From an uncultured Blautia sp. (GTDB lineage Bacteria > Bacillota > Clostridia > Lachnospirales > Lachnospiraceae), in assembly GCA_934409175.1 (NCBI GenBank), contig CAKRVX010000003.1, positions 1 through 55,669 on the forward strand: 55,669 nt of DNA, given 5' to 3'. Both the position numbers and the translations under genes were made by a program. How positions within the stretch are numbered: the first letter of the stretch is position 1; each line of letters opens with the position of its first letter. Positions 1 through 7,973 of the stretch are shown in pieces. The notes under the pieces are model-generated. The model saw only the letters and a list, made by a program, of their open reading frames with translations. It was not told the DNA's origin and made no database searches.

Positions 1-65
1 CAGACGCGCAGGCTTCAGGTGCCTGTGGTAGCAATATCGTGTGGGTTCAAGTCCCATCTTCTGCA
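1..65 (+). tRNA. tRNA-Leu (anticodon CAG), 5' truncated by the window edge
   Basis: This is the 3' part of a class II tRNA. The anticodon stem-loop CAGGC-TTCAGGT-GCCTG gives anticodon CAG (leucine). It is followed by a long variable arm of the kind found in tRNA-Leu, a T arm GTGGG-TTCAAGT-CCCAT, the 3' acceptor strand CTTCTGC (58-64) and discriminator A65. CCA is not encoded. The 5' acceptor strand and most of the D arm lie outside the window. Confidence 0.93.
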
Positions 66-80
66 TTATTTTTTTACTCA

Positions 81-118
81 AAAGAGCTTCAGAAAATTTC
101 CGAAGCTCTTTTCTTATT
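81..118. terminator. Bidirectional intrinsic terminator after tRNA-Leu and the holin-like gene
   Basis: A perfect 10-bp stem (AAAGAGCTTC at 81-90, GAAGCTCTTT at 102-111) is flanked by T-rich sequence on both sides. It can end the tRNA transcript rightward and the minus-strand 97-aa gene leftward. Confidence 0.8.
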
Positions 119-124
119 ATTATA

Positions 125-418
125 TTATTCTTTTTTACGCATCTGTTTAAGCACCTGATTGATATATGTAGAAAGCCCTGCTGTAAGAATCCCCTGGGTA
201 AGTGCAGTAAAAATTCCCATTGCCCCATCTTGCAGGTTTTTAAAGTCTGAAGACGCAAACACGTAAACAGCACAGATCAAAATACTGATACCACCAAGTA
301 TCAGCGGAATATATTTATCCTTTATTGCCTGTGCCTCTTTCAGAAAGATTCCCATAAAATACAGTACCAATGCCACAATAAGAAGTTCAGGTTTTATATA
401 ATCTACCATCTGCTCCAT
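125..418 (-). CDS. Small holin-like membrane protein (phage holin superfamily V type)
   Basis: This is a 97-aa protein with about three hydrophobic helices (about residues 11-27, 37-55 and 66-82) and a basic tail (QMRKKE). Its overall pattern (an opening of the type IKPELL, then IKDKYIPLILGG and a closing YINQVLKQ) resembles the Hol44-type phage holin family that is often found as a solitary gene in Clostridia. A ribosome binding site of the AAGGGAG type lies 8 nt before the ATG. No endolysin, terminase or structural gene is next to it, so it could be a domesticated prophage remnant or an ordinary chromosomal membrane protein. A role in making membrane pores is inferred from the family only. 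It sits between a tRNA gene, a common phage integration site, and a divergent secreted protein gene. Confidence 0.6.
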   Translation of the reverse strand: MEQMVDYIKPELLIVALVLYFMGIFLKEAQAIKDKYIPLILGGISILICAVYVFASSDFKNLQDGAMGIFTALTQGILTAGLSTYINQVLKQMRKKE

Positions 419-534
419 AAATAAAACTCCCTTCCTTTCTCTGTTATTTATTATATGAGAATCTTCGGAATACGTGACTGCACATTCATTTTTATCCTTT
501 GGCTTAATAATATTACAATAATATTAAATATATA

Positions 535-562
535 TTGCATTTTATGTTATATGTGATATAAT
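535..562 (+). promoter_or_regulatory. Extended -10 promoter of the SGNH/FnIII gene
   Basis: The -35 is TTGCAT (535-540), the spacer is 16 nt, and the -10 is TATAAT (557-562) preceded by TGA, which gives an extended -10. It reads toward the gene starting at 638 and leaves a leader of about 70 nt. Confidence 0.65.
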
Positions 563-637
563 CATATTACTTCATAGCATTCAGGCCAGAATCTTTTGTT
601 ATATCAATTGTTTCTCATCAGAAAGAAGGAATAACTC

Positions 638-1771
638 TTGAAAAAATTTTTAAAAAAATTCTTACTCCTGACAACTGTATTTATCCTGTACCTTCAGACA
701 GGGGCTTATCCTGCCCAAGCTGCCAGTCCCAAAATCCCTAAACTGAAAGCCTCTGTTTCCGGCAATACCGTGACTCTTACCTGGAATAATGTCAAAGGGG
801 CTTCTGGTGTTCAGATATTTCTCTATTACAAAGCTTATGACAAATACAAACGCATCGGTACATTTGCCAGCGGAAAGACAAACCAGCTGTCACTAAAGGG
901 CTCCTATGATAAGGTTTACACATACAAAATACGTTCCTATATTAAAAAGAACGGAAAAGCAACTTACAGTCATTCATCCAAAGCACTTCAGATCAAAACA
1001 GCGCCAAGTCAGCCTTCAATCACACGGATTCAGCGTGCCTCCGGTACCAGCGCAACTGTATCCTGGAAGAGGATTAAATCTGCAGAAGGCTACCAGATTA
1101 TGCGCGCCACCTCTCTGAAGGGGCGTTACACACGTATTGGTGTAGTCTCTGGTAATACTGTTTTTACTTATACGGATAAAAAGCTGAATCCTGATACCAC
1201 TTATTATTACAAAGTCCGGGCATACCTCAGAAATTCCGGTACTGTTGTTTATTCTGCCTACAGCACACCTGAAACAGCTGTAAAACCATCTGAACGATCT
1301 GTGATTGTTGTGGGAGATTCCCGAACCGAAATGCTTCAGGATCTGGTAGGCGACAGCAAGATCACATGGATATGTAAATCTGGAATGGGATATAAATGGC
1401 TGAAAGATACAGCGCTCCAGACCATCAACACCCATTTAAAAGAAAATTCTGATCTTTTTCTCTGGCTGGGGGTAAACGATCCAGATAATATTTCCAGTTA
1501 TATCCGTCTTCTGAATCAGGAAATCCCGATTTGGAAAGAAAGGGGGGCCAAAATACATATTCTTGCTGTAGGTCCTGTACAAAATGATCCATATGTGACC
1601 AATAAAGAAATACAGAATTTCAATCTCAAAATGAAATCTCAGGTTGTCAGTGCAGACTTTCTGAATCTCTATACATGGCTAAAAAAACAGGGATACAAAA
1701 CAACAGACGGAACTCATTATGATAATGCCACAAGCCTTAAGATTTACAATTACATCCTGAATGCTTTATAA
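638..1771 (+). CDS. Secreted protein with two FnIII domains and a C-terminal SGNH hydrolase domain
   Basis: This 377-aa protein has a signal peptide (basic start, hydrophobic core to about residue 22, cleavage near AQA-A at 26-29). Two fibronectin type III-like repeats follow (about 33-120 and 124-215; each has a VTLTW / ATVSW strand and a YTYKIR / YYYKVRAY strand). The C-terminal domain (about 222-377) has the SGNH signature blocks: G226-D227-S228, G278-V-N280-D281 and D357-G-T-H360. It is therefore probably an active serine esterase or lipase acting outside the cell, for example on acylated wall polymers or glycans; the substrate is not visible. The start codon is TTG, supported by AAGGA 7 nt upstream and by the signal peptide starting there. 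It is a single-gene unit with its own promoter and a strong terminator. Confidence 0.85.
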   Translation: MKKFLKKFLLLTTVFILYLQTGAYPAQAASPKIPKLKASVSGNTVTLTWNNVKGASGVQIFLYYKAYDKYKRIGTFASGKTNQLSLKGSYDKVYTYKIRSYIKKNGKATYSHSSKALQIKTAPSQPSITRIQRASGTSATVSWKRIKSAEGYQIMRATSLKGRYTRIGVVSGNTVFTYTDKKLNPDTTYYYKVRAYLRNSGTVVYSAYSTPETAVKPSERSVIVVGDSRTEMLQDLVGDSKITWICKSGMGYKWLKDTALQTINTHLKENSDLFLWLGVNDPDNISSYIRLLNQEIPIWKERGAKIHILAVGPVQNDPYVTNKEIQNFNLKMKSQVVSADFLNLYTWLKKQGYKTTDGTHYDNATSLKIYNYILNAL

Positions 1772-1773
1772 GA

Positions 1774-1815
1774 AAATCCCACAGAATTTCAGATATTGAA
1801 ATTCTGTGGGATTTT
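1774..1815. terminator. Bidirectional intrinsic terminator between convergent genes
   Basis: A long stem pairs AAATCCCACAGAATTTCA with its complement around a short GATAT loop and runs into TTTTT. It lies between the ends of the SGNH gene (plus) and the zinc-ribbon gene (minus) and has T or A runs on both sides. Confidence 0.85.
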
Positions 1816-1822
1816 TACCCTT

Positions 1823-2392
1823 TTATTCTTCTGCTCCTGTATTTTCTAAAGTTTCCTGTTTCTTTTCTTCTTCCATGGATTCCTCTGGTTCTTCTTCCAT
1901 TGTCCGTTCCGTCTGTTCTGTTTCTTCTGCCTGCACAACTTTTTCTGCTGCCTCCGGCCCAAAACTCCCACCATCAGCATCTTCTACAGTATCAGCAGGT
2001 TCCGGCGTCGGGCATGAAGTTCCACAGTAGGGACAGAAGCTTACATTCAGATTCACTTCTTTTCCACAGGAAGGACATACCTTTTTTCCTTTCATGCTCG
2101 CAGCATTATCTTTATATTCTCTGATCTTCATTAAATGCTGGTCAATCTCCTGGCACAGAGCACTGAGTTCACTGTCAATTCCTGCTCCGTCCTCATGTCT
2201 CTTATAAATGATATTCCCCATATCCACTTTAATCTTCTCAATAATCTTCTCTTCACCAGCAATTTTATTGCGAATCTTCTGTGTCTCAATAGTCTGTTCG
2301 GCGCGTGCTCCAAACTCCCTGGTCGTCCTGGTTATCTCTCTTGTCGTCCTTGAGACTACTCTTACCAGTTCATCAACAAAATCTGTGCTCAT
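1823..2392 (-). CDS. Zinc-ribbon, coiled-coil protein of unknown function
   Basis: This is a 189-aa soluble protein. Residues 1-100 are strongly helical and charged, probably a coiled coil. They are followed by a C-x2-C...C-x2-C zinc ribbon (CPSCGKEVNLNVSFCPYCG, about 106-124) and then a very acidic, Glu/Thr-rich, low-complexity tail to the end. No enzyme motif is seen. Such zinc_ribbon proteins are common in Clostridia and usually have no assigned role. It starts only 4 nt after the stop of the clpX-like gene, with AAGGGGAT as ribosome binding site, so the two are almost certainly co-transcribed. That makes an adaptor or substrate link to ClpX possible, but this rests on position only. Transcription ends at the 1774-1815 hairpin. 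Confidence 0.75.
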   Translation of the reverse strand: MSTDFVDELVRVVSRTTREITRTTREFGARAEQTIETQKIRNKIAGEEKIIEKIKVDMGNIIYKRHEDGAGIDSELSALCQEIDQHLMKIREYKDNAASMKGKKVCPSCGKEVNLNVSFCPYCGTSCPTPEPADTVEDADGGSFGPEAAEKVVQAEETEQTERTMEEEPEESMEEEKKQETLENTGAEE

Positions 2393-2396
2393 AATA

Positions 2397-3812
2397 CTAT
2401 CCCCTTTCTATAAGTGCCGGTTCCTGTCCCCGAAGCAAAATTCTCGGCCCGCCATTTCCTTCTATATATTCTTTTGTGATCACAACTTCACCAATACTGT
2501 CATCTTTCGGAATTTCATACATAATATCCAGCATATACTCCTCAAGAATTGCTCTTAAAGCTCTGGCACCTGTATCTTTTTTCAATGCTTTCGCAGCAAT
2601 GGCATGAAGTGCTCCATCTTCAAATTCCAATTTTACCTCATCCAGCGCCAGCAGTTTCTGATATTGTTTGAGTATGGCATTTTTCGGTTCCTGAAGAATC
2701 TTTACCAACATATCCTCTGTAAGCCCATCCAAAGTAAAAATGATGGGAAGACGCCCGATAAATTCCGGAATCATACCAAAATTGCGGATATCCTCCACAG
2801 TTACTTTCTCCAGAATATGAGGGTCGTTGTCATACTTATCCTTCAGATCTGCATAAAATCCGATGGATGCCTGCTTATTTAATCTCTCTTTAATAATATT
2901 CTCCAGATCCGGAAAAGCTCCACCACAGATAAACAGAATATTCTTTGTATTTACTGTAGTAAGCGGTACCATTGCATTCTTACTGTTCGCTCCTACCGGC
3001 ACTTCCACTTCACTTCCCTCCAGAAGTTTCAGCATTCCCTGCTGCACAGCTTCGCCACTGACATCTCTCTGGTTGGTATTCTTTTTCTTCGCAATTTTAT
3101 CAATCTCATCAATAAAAATAATACCATGCTCGGCACGTTCCACATCATTGTCTGCTGCTGCCAGAAGCTTGGACACAACACTTTCAATATCATCACCGAT
3201 ATAACCTGCCTCTGTAAGAGATGTGGCATCCGCAATAGCCAGCGGCACATCCAGAAGTCTGGCAAGTGTTTTTACCAGATAAGTCTTTCCGCATCCTGTC
3301 GGTCCGATCATCAGCATGTTGGATTTCTCAATCTCAATTTCATCCATAGTGTCTGTGGCCACTCGTTTATAATGATTATAAACTGCAACAGATATTACTT
3401 TTTTTGCTTTTTCCTGACCGATCACATACTGATCGAGAGTTTCTTTGATCTTATGCGGTGCCGGAATATTTTTCAGATCCAGAACCGGTTTCTCTTCTTT
3501 CTTTTTCTTCTTTGCCTTCTTAGGCTGCTGCATAGGATTCTGAAAGCTGCTCAGATCGATCATGCTTACATTCGGCATATTCAGCAGATCAGAATAATTA
3601 AATTTTCCATCATTAAACTGCTGATTCATGGAATTAAAACTCTTCTGCATACAATCTGTACAGATATGTATATTATTTGGCAGTTCAATCATCGGGCCTG
3701 CTTTGCTCTCCGGTCTACGACAGAGGAAACAGAATTTCTCTGCTTCATCCTTTTTCTCTTCTGTATCAGTATCCTTCTCTATTATTTCATCATCATTATA
3801 ATTCTCGCTCAT
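2397..3812 (-). CDS. clpX: ClpX-type AAA+ unfoldase, atypical long form
   Basis: This 471-aa protein is the ATPase partner of ClpP and unfolds proteins and feeds them to the peptidase. It has an N-terminal zinc-binding domain (C28, C31, C51, C54), Walker A GPTGCGKT (170-177), pore loop GYIGDD (203-208), Walker B IIFIDEID (231-238), sensor region FIGRLP (351-356) and the ClpP-docking tripeptide IGF (317-319). It therefore should still bind ClpP. Oddities are an acidic 25-residue extension before the zinc domain, a linker carrying a lysine run (about 98-108), and GYIG where GYVG is usual. No clpP or tig lies beside it, unlike the standard tig-clpP-clpX order, so this may be a second clpX. The gene has its own promoter and is followed by the zinc-ribbon gene. 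Confidence 0.9.
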   Translation of the reverse strand: MSENYNDDEIIEKDTDTEEKKDEAEKFCFLCRRPESKAGPMIELPNNIHICTDCMQKSFNSMNQQFNDGKFNYSDLLNMPNVSMIDLSSFQNPMQQPKKAKKKKKEEKPVLDLKNIPAPHKIKETLDQYVIGQEKAKKVISVAVYNHYKRVATDTMDEIEIEKSNMLMIGPTGCGKTYLVKTLARLLDVPLAIADATSLTEAGYIGDDIESVVSKLLAAADNDVERAEHGIIFIDEIDKIAKKKNTNQRDVSGEAVQQGMLKLLEGSEVEVPVGANSKNAMVPLTTVNTKNILFICGGAFPDLENIIKERLNKQASIGFYADLKDKYDNDPHILEKVTVEDIRNFGMIPEFIGRLPIIFTLDGLTEDMLVKILQEPKNAILKQYQKLLALDEVKLEFEDGALHAIAAKALKKDTGARALRAILEEYMLDIMYEIPKDDSIGEVVITKEYIEGNGGPRILLRGQEPALIERG

Positions 3813-3889
3813 AATGACTCCTTTCTTTCTAAATACTTACATTTCATAAAACAATCTTTTCATATTGTATCTGAAATGTCTTTCTATGA

Positions 3890-3917
3890 ATTATACCATA
3901 CTCTGTGCATATCACAA
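3890..3917 (-). promoter_or_regulatory. Extended -10 promoter of the clpX operon
   Basis: Read on the minus strand: -35 TTGTGA (3912-3917), 16-nt spacer ending in TGG, -10 TATAAT (3890-3895). It precedes the clpX start at 3812 with a leader of about 70 nt. Confidence 0.65.
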
Positions 3918-3960
3918 AATTAAAGTTTTATTAATTTATCACTCCGTGATTCTTTGATAC

Positions 3961-3996
3961 AAAAAGAGACATCGCAGGTCCCGCAATGCCTCTTTT
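3961..3996 (-). terminator. Intrinsic terminator of the htrA gene
   Basis: An inverted repeat pairs AAAAGAG...CTCTTTT with an inner CGC/GCA section. On the minus strand it ends in CTCTTTTTG. It lies just after the htrA stop at 4022. Confidence 0.75.
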
Positions 3997-4021
3997 CATC
4001 TTTTTATTCACCTGTCATCTT

Positions 4022-5446
4022 TCAATTATTATCCGGTCTGGTACCAAGTGTTATCTCCACCGTGTTCTCTTTGTATTCGCCATTATCTGCCCTGGCAATC
4101 ACTGCTTCAATCTTTTCGCCAGATTTGTAATACTGAAGTTTATCCAGCAAATCATCACCATCACTGACCTTCTGACCATCAAATTTTACAATAATATCGC
4201 CTTTACAGATACCGCCCTCTTCAGCCGGAGAATTCTGCTCCACGCCTCTTACAAAAGCTCCTGCAGGCATATTGTACATCTGAATGGCTTCCGTAGTCAG
4301 ATTGGAAAGCACTACACCCAGATATCCTTTTTCACTGGTGTCTACCTTTTCTCTGGTTTCACGGTTCATCAGATCTTCCAGAATTGGTTTCGCCTTGGAA
4401 ATCGGAATGGCATATCCCATACCTTCTACAGAACTGTCAGCATATTTAGCCGAATTGATACCAATCAGTTCGCCTTTCATGTTCAAAAGTGCACCGCCGC
4501 TGTTTCCGGGATTGATCGCAGCATCTGTCTGAATCAGTCCTGTGCTGTTGGTCCCATCCTCTGTAGAAATCGTTCTGTTCAGTGCGCTGACCCATCCGGA
4601 TGTAACAGACTGGCCATATCCAAGTGCATTACCAATGGCAACTACCTGCTGTCCCACTACCAGATTATCTGAACTTCCAATCTGCGCGATTTTAATCTGA
4701 TTCAAAGTATCTTCCGGTATATCTGATTTCTGAACTGCAACTACGGCCAGATCATTGTCCGCATCTGTACCTTTGATTTTGGCACTGACTGCGTCCTCCA
4801 CATTCAAATCCCCGTTATCTCCGGCATTGACTGTTTCTGTTTCTGCATTTGTCACATCATTTCCGATAAAACAGACACTTAAAGTAGTAGCGCCTTCCAC
4901 AACATGATTATTTGTTGCGATCAACAGTTCATCATCATTGTCTCCTACTATGATACCGGAACCACTTGCGGCACTTTTATACTGTCTTGATCCATACCCG
5001 AAAAAGCTGGGAATTTCCTGTACACTCACAGTAGTAATCGCTACTACAGACGGCATGGATGCCTGTGCTACAGCAGCTACTGTTCCATTACCGGAAACAG
5101 CATCAGCTGTTGTCTGGTCCAGTGTATCATTCTCTGCCGCATCATTCTGTGCTGATACACTTTCTGTAGTTCCAATCTTCACAGTTTCTGTATCATTTTT
5201 CAGATATTTATCTGTTGCAAAATTAACTGCCTGAAATACGACAGATGCTATAAGCCCGAAAATTACAGCAAGTGCTATCGTCGTTCCTGCTTTTTTTCCA
5301 AAAGAATTTCGACTGTTCTTATGATCGGAGGGACCTGGTGTGATCACTGATTGTTTCTGTTCCTCATGGAATTGATAATGTTCATACCTGGGCAACTGAT
5401 GTTCAGATTCTTCCTGATTTTCATCCCAGTTTCTCTCATCATTCAT
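4022..5446 (-). CDS. htrA: HtrA/DegP-type membrane-anchored serine protease with PDZ domain
   Basis: This 474-aa surface protease is likely active in envelope protein quality control. It has a long cytoplasmic, charged N-terminus (1-50), one membrane helix (about 53-75), a low-complexity Thr/Asp/Ala linker, and a trypsin-like domain with the triad H181 (NNHVVEGA), D232 (DNDLAVV) and S316 (NPGNSGGAL). One C-terminal PDZ domain (about 370-470) contains the usual GD-I-V-FDG pattern. The topology is type II, as in Gram-positive HtrA. The start is supported by AGAAGGGAG upstream of the ATG. It is monocistronic: a terminator follows, and a gap of 105 nt separates it from the upstream glycosyltransferase gene. 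No clear two-component or CssR-like site was recognised. Confidence 0.93.
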   Translation of the reverse strand: MNDERNWDENQEESEHQLPRYEHYQFHEEQKQSVITPGPSDHKNSRNSFGKKAGTTIALAVIFGLIASVVFQAVNFATDKYLKNDTETVKIGTTESVSAQNDAAENDTLDQTTADAVSGNGTVAAVAQASMPSVVAITTVSVQEIPSFFGYGSRQYKSAASGSGIIVGDNDDELLIATNNHVVEGATTLSVCFIGNDVTNAETETVNAGDNGDLNVEDAVSAKIKGTDADNDLAVVAVQKSDIPEDTLNQIKIAQIGSSDNLVVGQQVVAIGNALGYGQSVTSGWVSALNRTISTEDGTNSTGLIQTDAAINPGNSGGALLNMKGELIGINSAKYADSSVEGMGYAIPISKAKPILEDLMNRETREKVDTSEKGYLGVVLSNLTTEAIQMYNMPAGAFVRGVEQNSPAEEGGICKGDIIVKFDGQKVSDGDDLLDKLQYYKSGEKIEAVIARADNGEYKENTVEITLGTRPDNN

Positions 5447-5551
5447 GTAATCGGCTCCCTTCTGTTCCTCACCTGAATTATGGATTCAGTATAGCAATTA
5501 ATTGTGTTCAAAATGTGACAACTATCGTAAAATGCCGTGAAGGAAAAAAGC

Positions 5552-6472
5552 TTATTTTTTCTTCCAGTAACAAGGATTCATAGTACATGCCATGATTATT
5601 TTTTCAGGAAGTCTGCTGTACCTTTTTCCCAGAAAATAGCCTGCATACTTGGCCCCGCTCTGAATCACAAGCTGAGGAATCAGCCATATATGCCCTGTCG
5701 TTATCAGATACACCAGACTTTTCTTTACCAGACGTATTCCTTCTCCTTCTGAAGGTACATTCTCAAAAATCTCCGGGTGCTCTGCCTGTGAAACACCCAG
5801 GTCAAAATTTCTGTGAAACTGCTGAATACCGGAATAATTGTGAGAATGATATACCCTTGCATCTGCCGCATAGGCTACTGCATATCCCTGTTGAACCATG
5901 TTGCCCGCATAGATCATATCCTCATTAAAGATAGCTCGCTCAACAAACCCTCCCAGTTTTTCAAAAATCCTCCTGTCATAAGCGGCACATACATTAGAAC
6001 AAAAATAAGTCTTGATCCCACAGGCGGGAATATCAGCTGCAGTCCGTATGTGAGACTCCTCCGGATAATTAAAACTGCGGGTATATCGTTCCAGAAAACG
6101 GCAGTTTTCTTTGGGAAGCTGTCTGGCATAAGCAGCACCAATTCTTTTATTTTCCAAAGGTTTTACCAGATTTCCGATCAGCTTCGTATCTGCAGGAAGT
6201 GCATCCTGAGTCATAAAAACCAAAATATCCGCCTTTGAAAGGCTGGCTGCATACTTTCTGGTTCCACCATGATCAAAATCCTTCTTTTCCAGATGATGTA
6301 CCTCCAGAATCGGACATCTTTCCCATTCCTTATTCCAGTTTTCTCTTCCAGTATTCATAACCAGTATTCTGTCTGGCCTGTATTCCTGCTTCTCCAGTCT
6401 GTGCAGCAGCTCTCCGAATTCTTTGCCGGGACGATATGCCGGAATGATCACATCTACTGTTTTTTTCTCCAT
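5552..6472 (-). CDS. GT2 glycosyltransferase, rhamnosyltransferase-like
   Basis: This is a 306-aa GT-A fold family 2 glycosyltransferase. It opens with the strand VDVIIPAYRPG, has the acceptor-nucleotide region FMTQDALP (the QDA takes the place of the DXD metal site, typical of rhamnosyltransferase-like members) and a later ED motif (NEDMIYAGNM). The C-terminus is a hydrophobic, basic segment that may sit on the membrane. It lies downstream of the LCP gene and the initiating sugar-phosphotransferase gene, so it probably adds an early residue to the lipid-linked polymer, though a weak hairpin separates it from the LCP gene. The sugar donor cannot be read from the sequence; dTDP-rhamnose is a guess from family resemblance and from the rmlC gene in the locus. 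Confidence 0.8.
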   Translation of the reverse strand: MEKKTVDVIIPAYRPGKEFGELLHRLEKQEYRPDRILVMNTGRENWNKEWERCPILEVHHLEKKDFDHGGTRKYAASLSKADILVFMTQDALPADTKLIGNLVKPLENKRIGAAYARQLPKENCRFLERYTRSFNYPEESHIRTAADIPACGIKTYFCSNVCAAYDRRIFEKLGGFVERAIFNEDMIYAGNMVQQGYAVAYAADARVYHSHNYSGIQQFHRNFDLGVSQAEHPEIFENVPSEGEGIRLVKKSLVYLITTGHIWLIPQLVIQSGAKYAGYFLGKRYSRLPEKIIMACTMNPCYWKKK

Positions 6473-6505
6473 TGTTTACTCTCCAGACTCTTTATAATAT
6501 TGTGA

Positions 6506-6535
6506 AAGGACCATCCTTTCTGATGGATGGTCCTT
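6506..6535 (-). terminator. Hairpin after the LCP gene (weak terminator or attenuator)
   Basis: A perfect 11-bp stem (AAGGACCATCC / GGATGGTCCTT) has an 8-nt loop and only a short T stretch on the minus strand. It may partly reduce transcription into the downstream glycosyltransferase gene. Confidence 0.5.
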
Positions 6536-6562
6536 CTTAATGTTTATCACGTTTTTTTATTC

Positions 6563-7957
6563 TTATTCATCCATTACGGAATCTCCGTCTGAGAAATCAC
6601 CGTCTCCATTACCGGAATCGTCTCCGCCAGTGTTGTCATCTCCACCAGTGCCGTCATCTCCGCCACCAGTGTTGTTATCATAATTATCATCTCCACCGCC
6701 GGTGTTGCCATCATAATTATTATCTCCACCGCCGGTGTTATTATCGTAATCATAGTCATCTCCACCACCAGTGTTATCGTCGTAATTATAGTCGTCTCCA
6801 CCGCCGTTATTATCATAATCCGAATTATCACCGGTCCATACAAATGTATCTGCAGTATTGGTAGTATCCGTAGCCTGAGGCTTTGCCGCATCTTCCAGAG
6901 AACTCTCTCCACCTACAATTTCAATAATCTTGGCACTACGTGCTTTAACCTCTGAAGACGGAGTATAATTCTCATCATTGTATAAGAACTTGTGCAGTTC
7001 TATAACGTTGCTCTCCAGATCAGTTGGAACGATAATACTTCCCTTGATATTGGAGAATTTAAACTTGGACGGGAATCCGGTACTGTCTGTAAATTTATAT
7101 CCGATCAGAGTCGGCAGCAGACCAAGGATATCCTGCTTGGAAAGAGAAGTCTGTACCATCGGAAATACATCATCCATAATTTTAAAGACGGAAGAAAGAC
7201 CCGCTGTTTTCGCTTTATCAAACAACAGACCCAGAACTCGTCTCTGACGTTCTGTACGTCCCATATCCAGGCTTGCTGTATAACGAATACGACAGTAGGA
7301 TGTTACCTGAACACCGTTCAGATGATAGGTACCTACAGTTGCCTCCTGGTCTGCCGGAGCCGGATCCGGTTTCTCGATCGGTGTATAACTTTTTCCTGTC
7401 AATTTGGAAGTCTCTACACAATAATTATTCATATGCTCAATTTCAGCATAAGATAATGGGATTTCCAGTCCCCCAAGATCATCAACCACTTCAACCAGGG
7501 CAGAAAAATCTGTAGTAGCATAGTCAGATATATCCAGATCCAAATTGGTATTCAACATGGAAATCGCCTGTTCCGGTCCGCCGTATGCATAAGCTGCATT
7601 TGCTTTGGTATATGTGTCATTTCCGATATTTAACAGAGTATCTCTGTATACGGAAGCCATTTTTACTTCTTTTGTATCATTGTTTACGCTGACTATGATC
7701 ATAGTATCACTGTTCTGTGCAGAATACTGTGAACCGGCACCACGGCTGTCGATACCAAACAGGACATAAGTCTTGTAGCCTGTCATTTTCGGAGCTTCCT
7801 GATTTACAACAATCTTCTCTTTCTTCAGTTCCGGCTGTTTGATCTTATCCAGTCGTGAAGAGATCTGTCCATATACATACAAACCTCCGATAAAAAGCAA
7901 CAGCACAATAATCTCAAGTACAAACAGTACTTTTCTCTTTTTTCCTGGTCTAGCCAT
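6563..7957 (-). CDS. LytR-CpsA-Psr (LCP) family glycopolymer ligase with Asp/Asn/Gly repeat tail
   Basis: This 464-aa membrane enzyme probably transfers the lipid-linked glycopolymer to peptidoglycan or another acceptor outside the cell. It has an N-terminal membrane anchor (about residues 8-30) and an LCP catalytic domain with the family's hallmarks: VLFGIDSR with the acidic/arginine cluster, MASVYRDTLL, the DLGG strand and the Arg-rich helix block (RIRYTASLDMGRTERQRR). The last 80 residues are a low-complexity tandem repeat of GGGDD-(N/Y)-YD-(N)-NT type. The start at 7957 is chosen over the in-frame ATG at 7984 because AAGGGG lies 7 nt upstream of it and because 7984 overlaps the upstream stop. 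It directly follows the initiating sugar-phosphotransferase gene, which fits a start-and-anchor pair. Confidence 0.92.
   Translation of the reverse strand: MARPGKKRKVLFVLEIIVLLLFIGGLYVYGQISSRLDKIKQPELKKEKIVVNQEAPKMTGYKTYVLFGIDSRGAGSQYSAQNSDTMIIVSVNNDTKEVKMASVYRDTLLNIGNDTYTKANAAYAYGGPEQAISMLNTNLDLDISDYATTDFSALVEVVDDLGGLEIPLSYAEIEHMNNYCVETSKLTGKSYTPIEKPDPAPADQEATVGTYHLNGVQVTSYCRIRYTASLDMGRTERQRRVLGLLFDKAKTAGLSSVFKIMDDVFPMVQTSLSKQDILGLLPTLIGYKFTDSTGFPSKFKFSNIKGSIIVPTDLESNVIELHKFLYNDENYTPSSEVKARSAKIIEIVGGESSLEDAAKPQATDTTNTADTFVWTGDNSDYDNNGGGDDYNYDDNTGGGDDYDYDNNTGGGDNNYDGNTGGGDDNYDNNTGGGDDGTGGDDNTGGDDSGNGDGDFSDGDSVMDE
6575..6815 (-). repeat. Tandem repeat coding the Gly/Asp/Asn/Tyr-rich tail of the LCP protein
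   Basis: About five imperfect units of 33-36 bases encode GGGDDYNYDDNT-like peptides and then decay into shorter GGDDNT / GGDDSG units. All units stay in frame. The peptide is acidic and disordered. Unit number probably varies between strains by slippage, which is an inference. Confidence 0.85.
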
Positions 7958-7973
7958 ACTTTTTCCCCTTATC

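Noticed and set aside
5542..5561. Terminator behind the 306-aa glycosyltransferase
   Set aside because: The inverted repeat is almost only A and T with a weak stem and overlaps the stop codon. It may be chance.
6575..6815. CRISPR-like or intergenic tandem repeat
   Set aside because: The units have no spacers, are in frame and encode a continuous acidic tail of the LCP protein.
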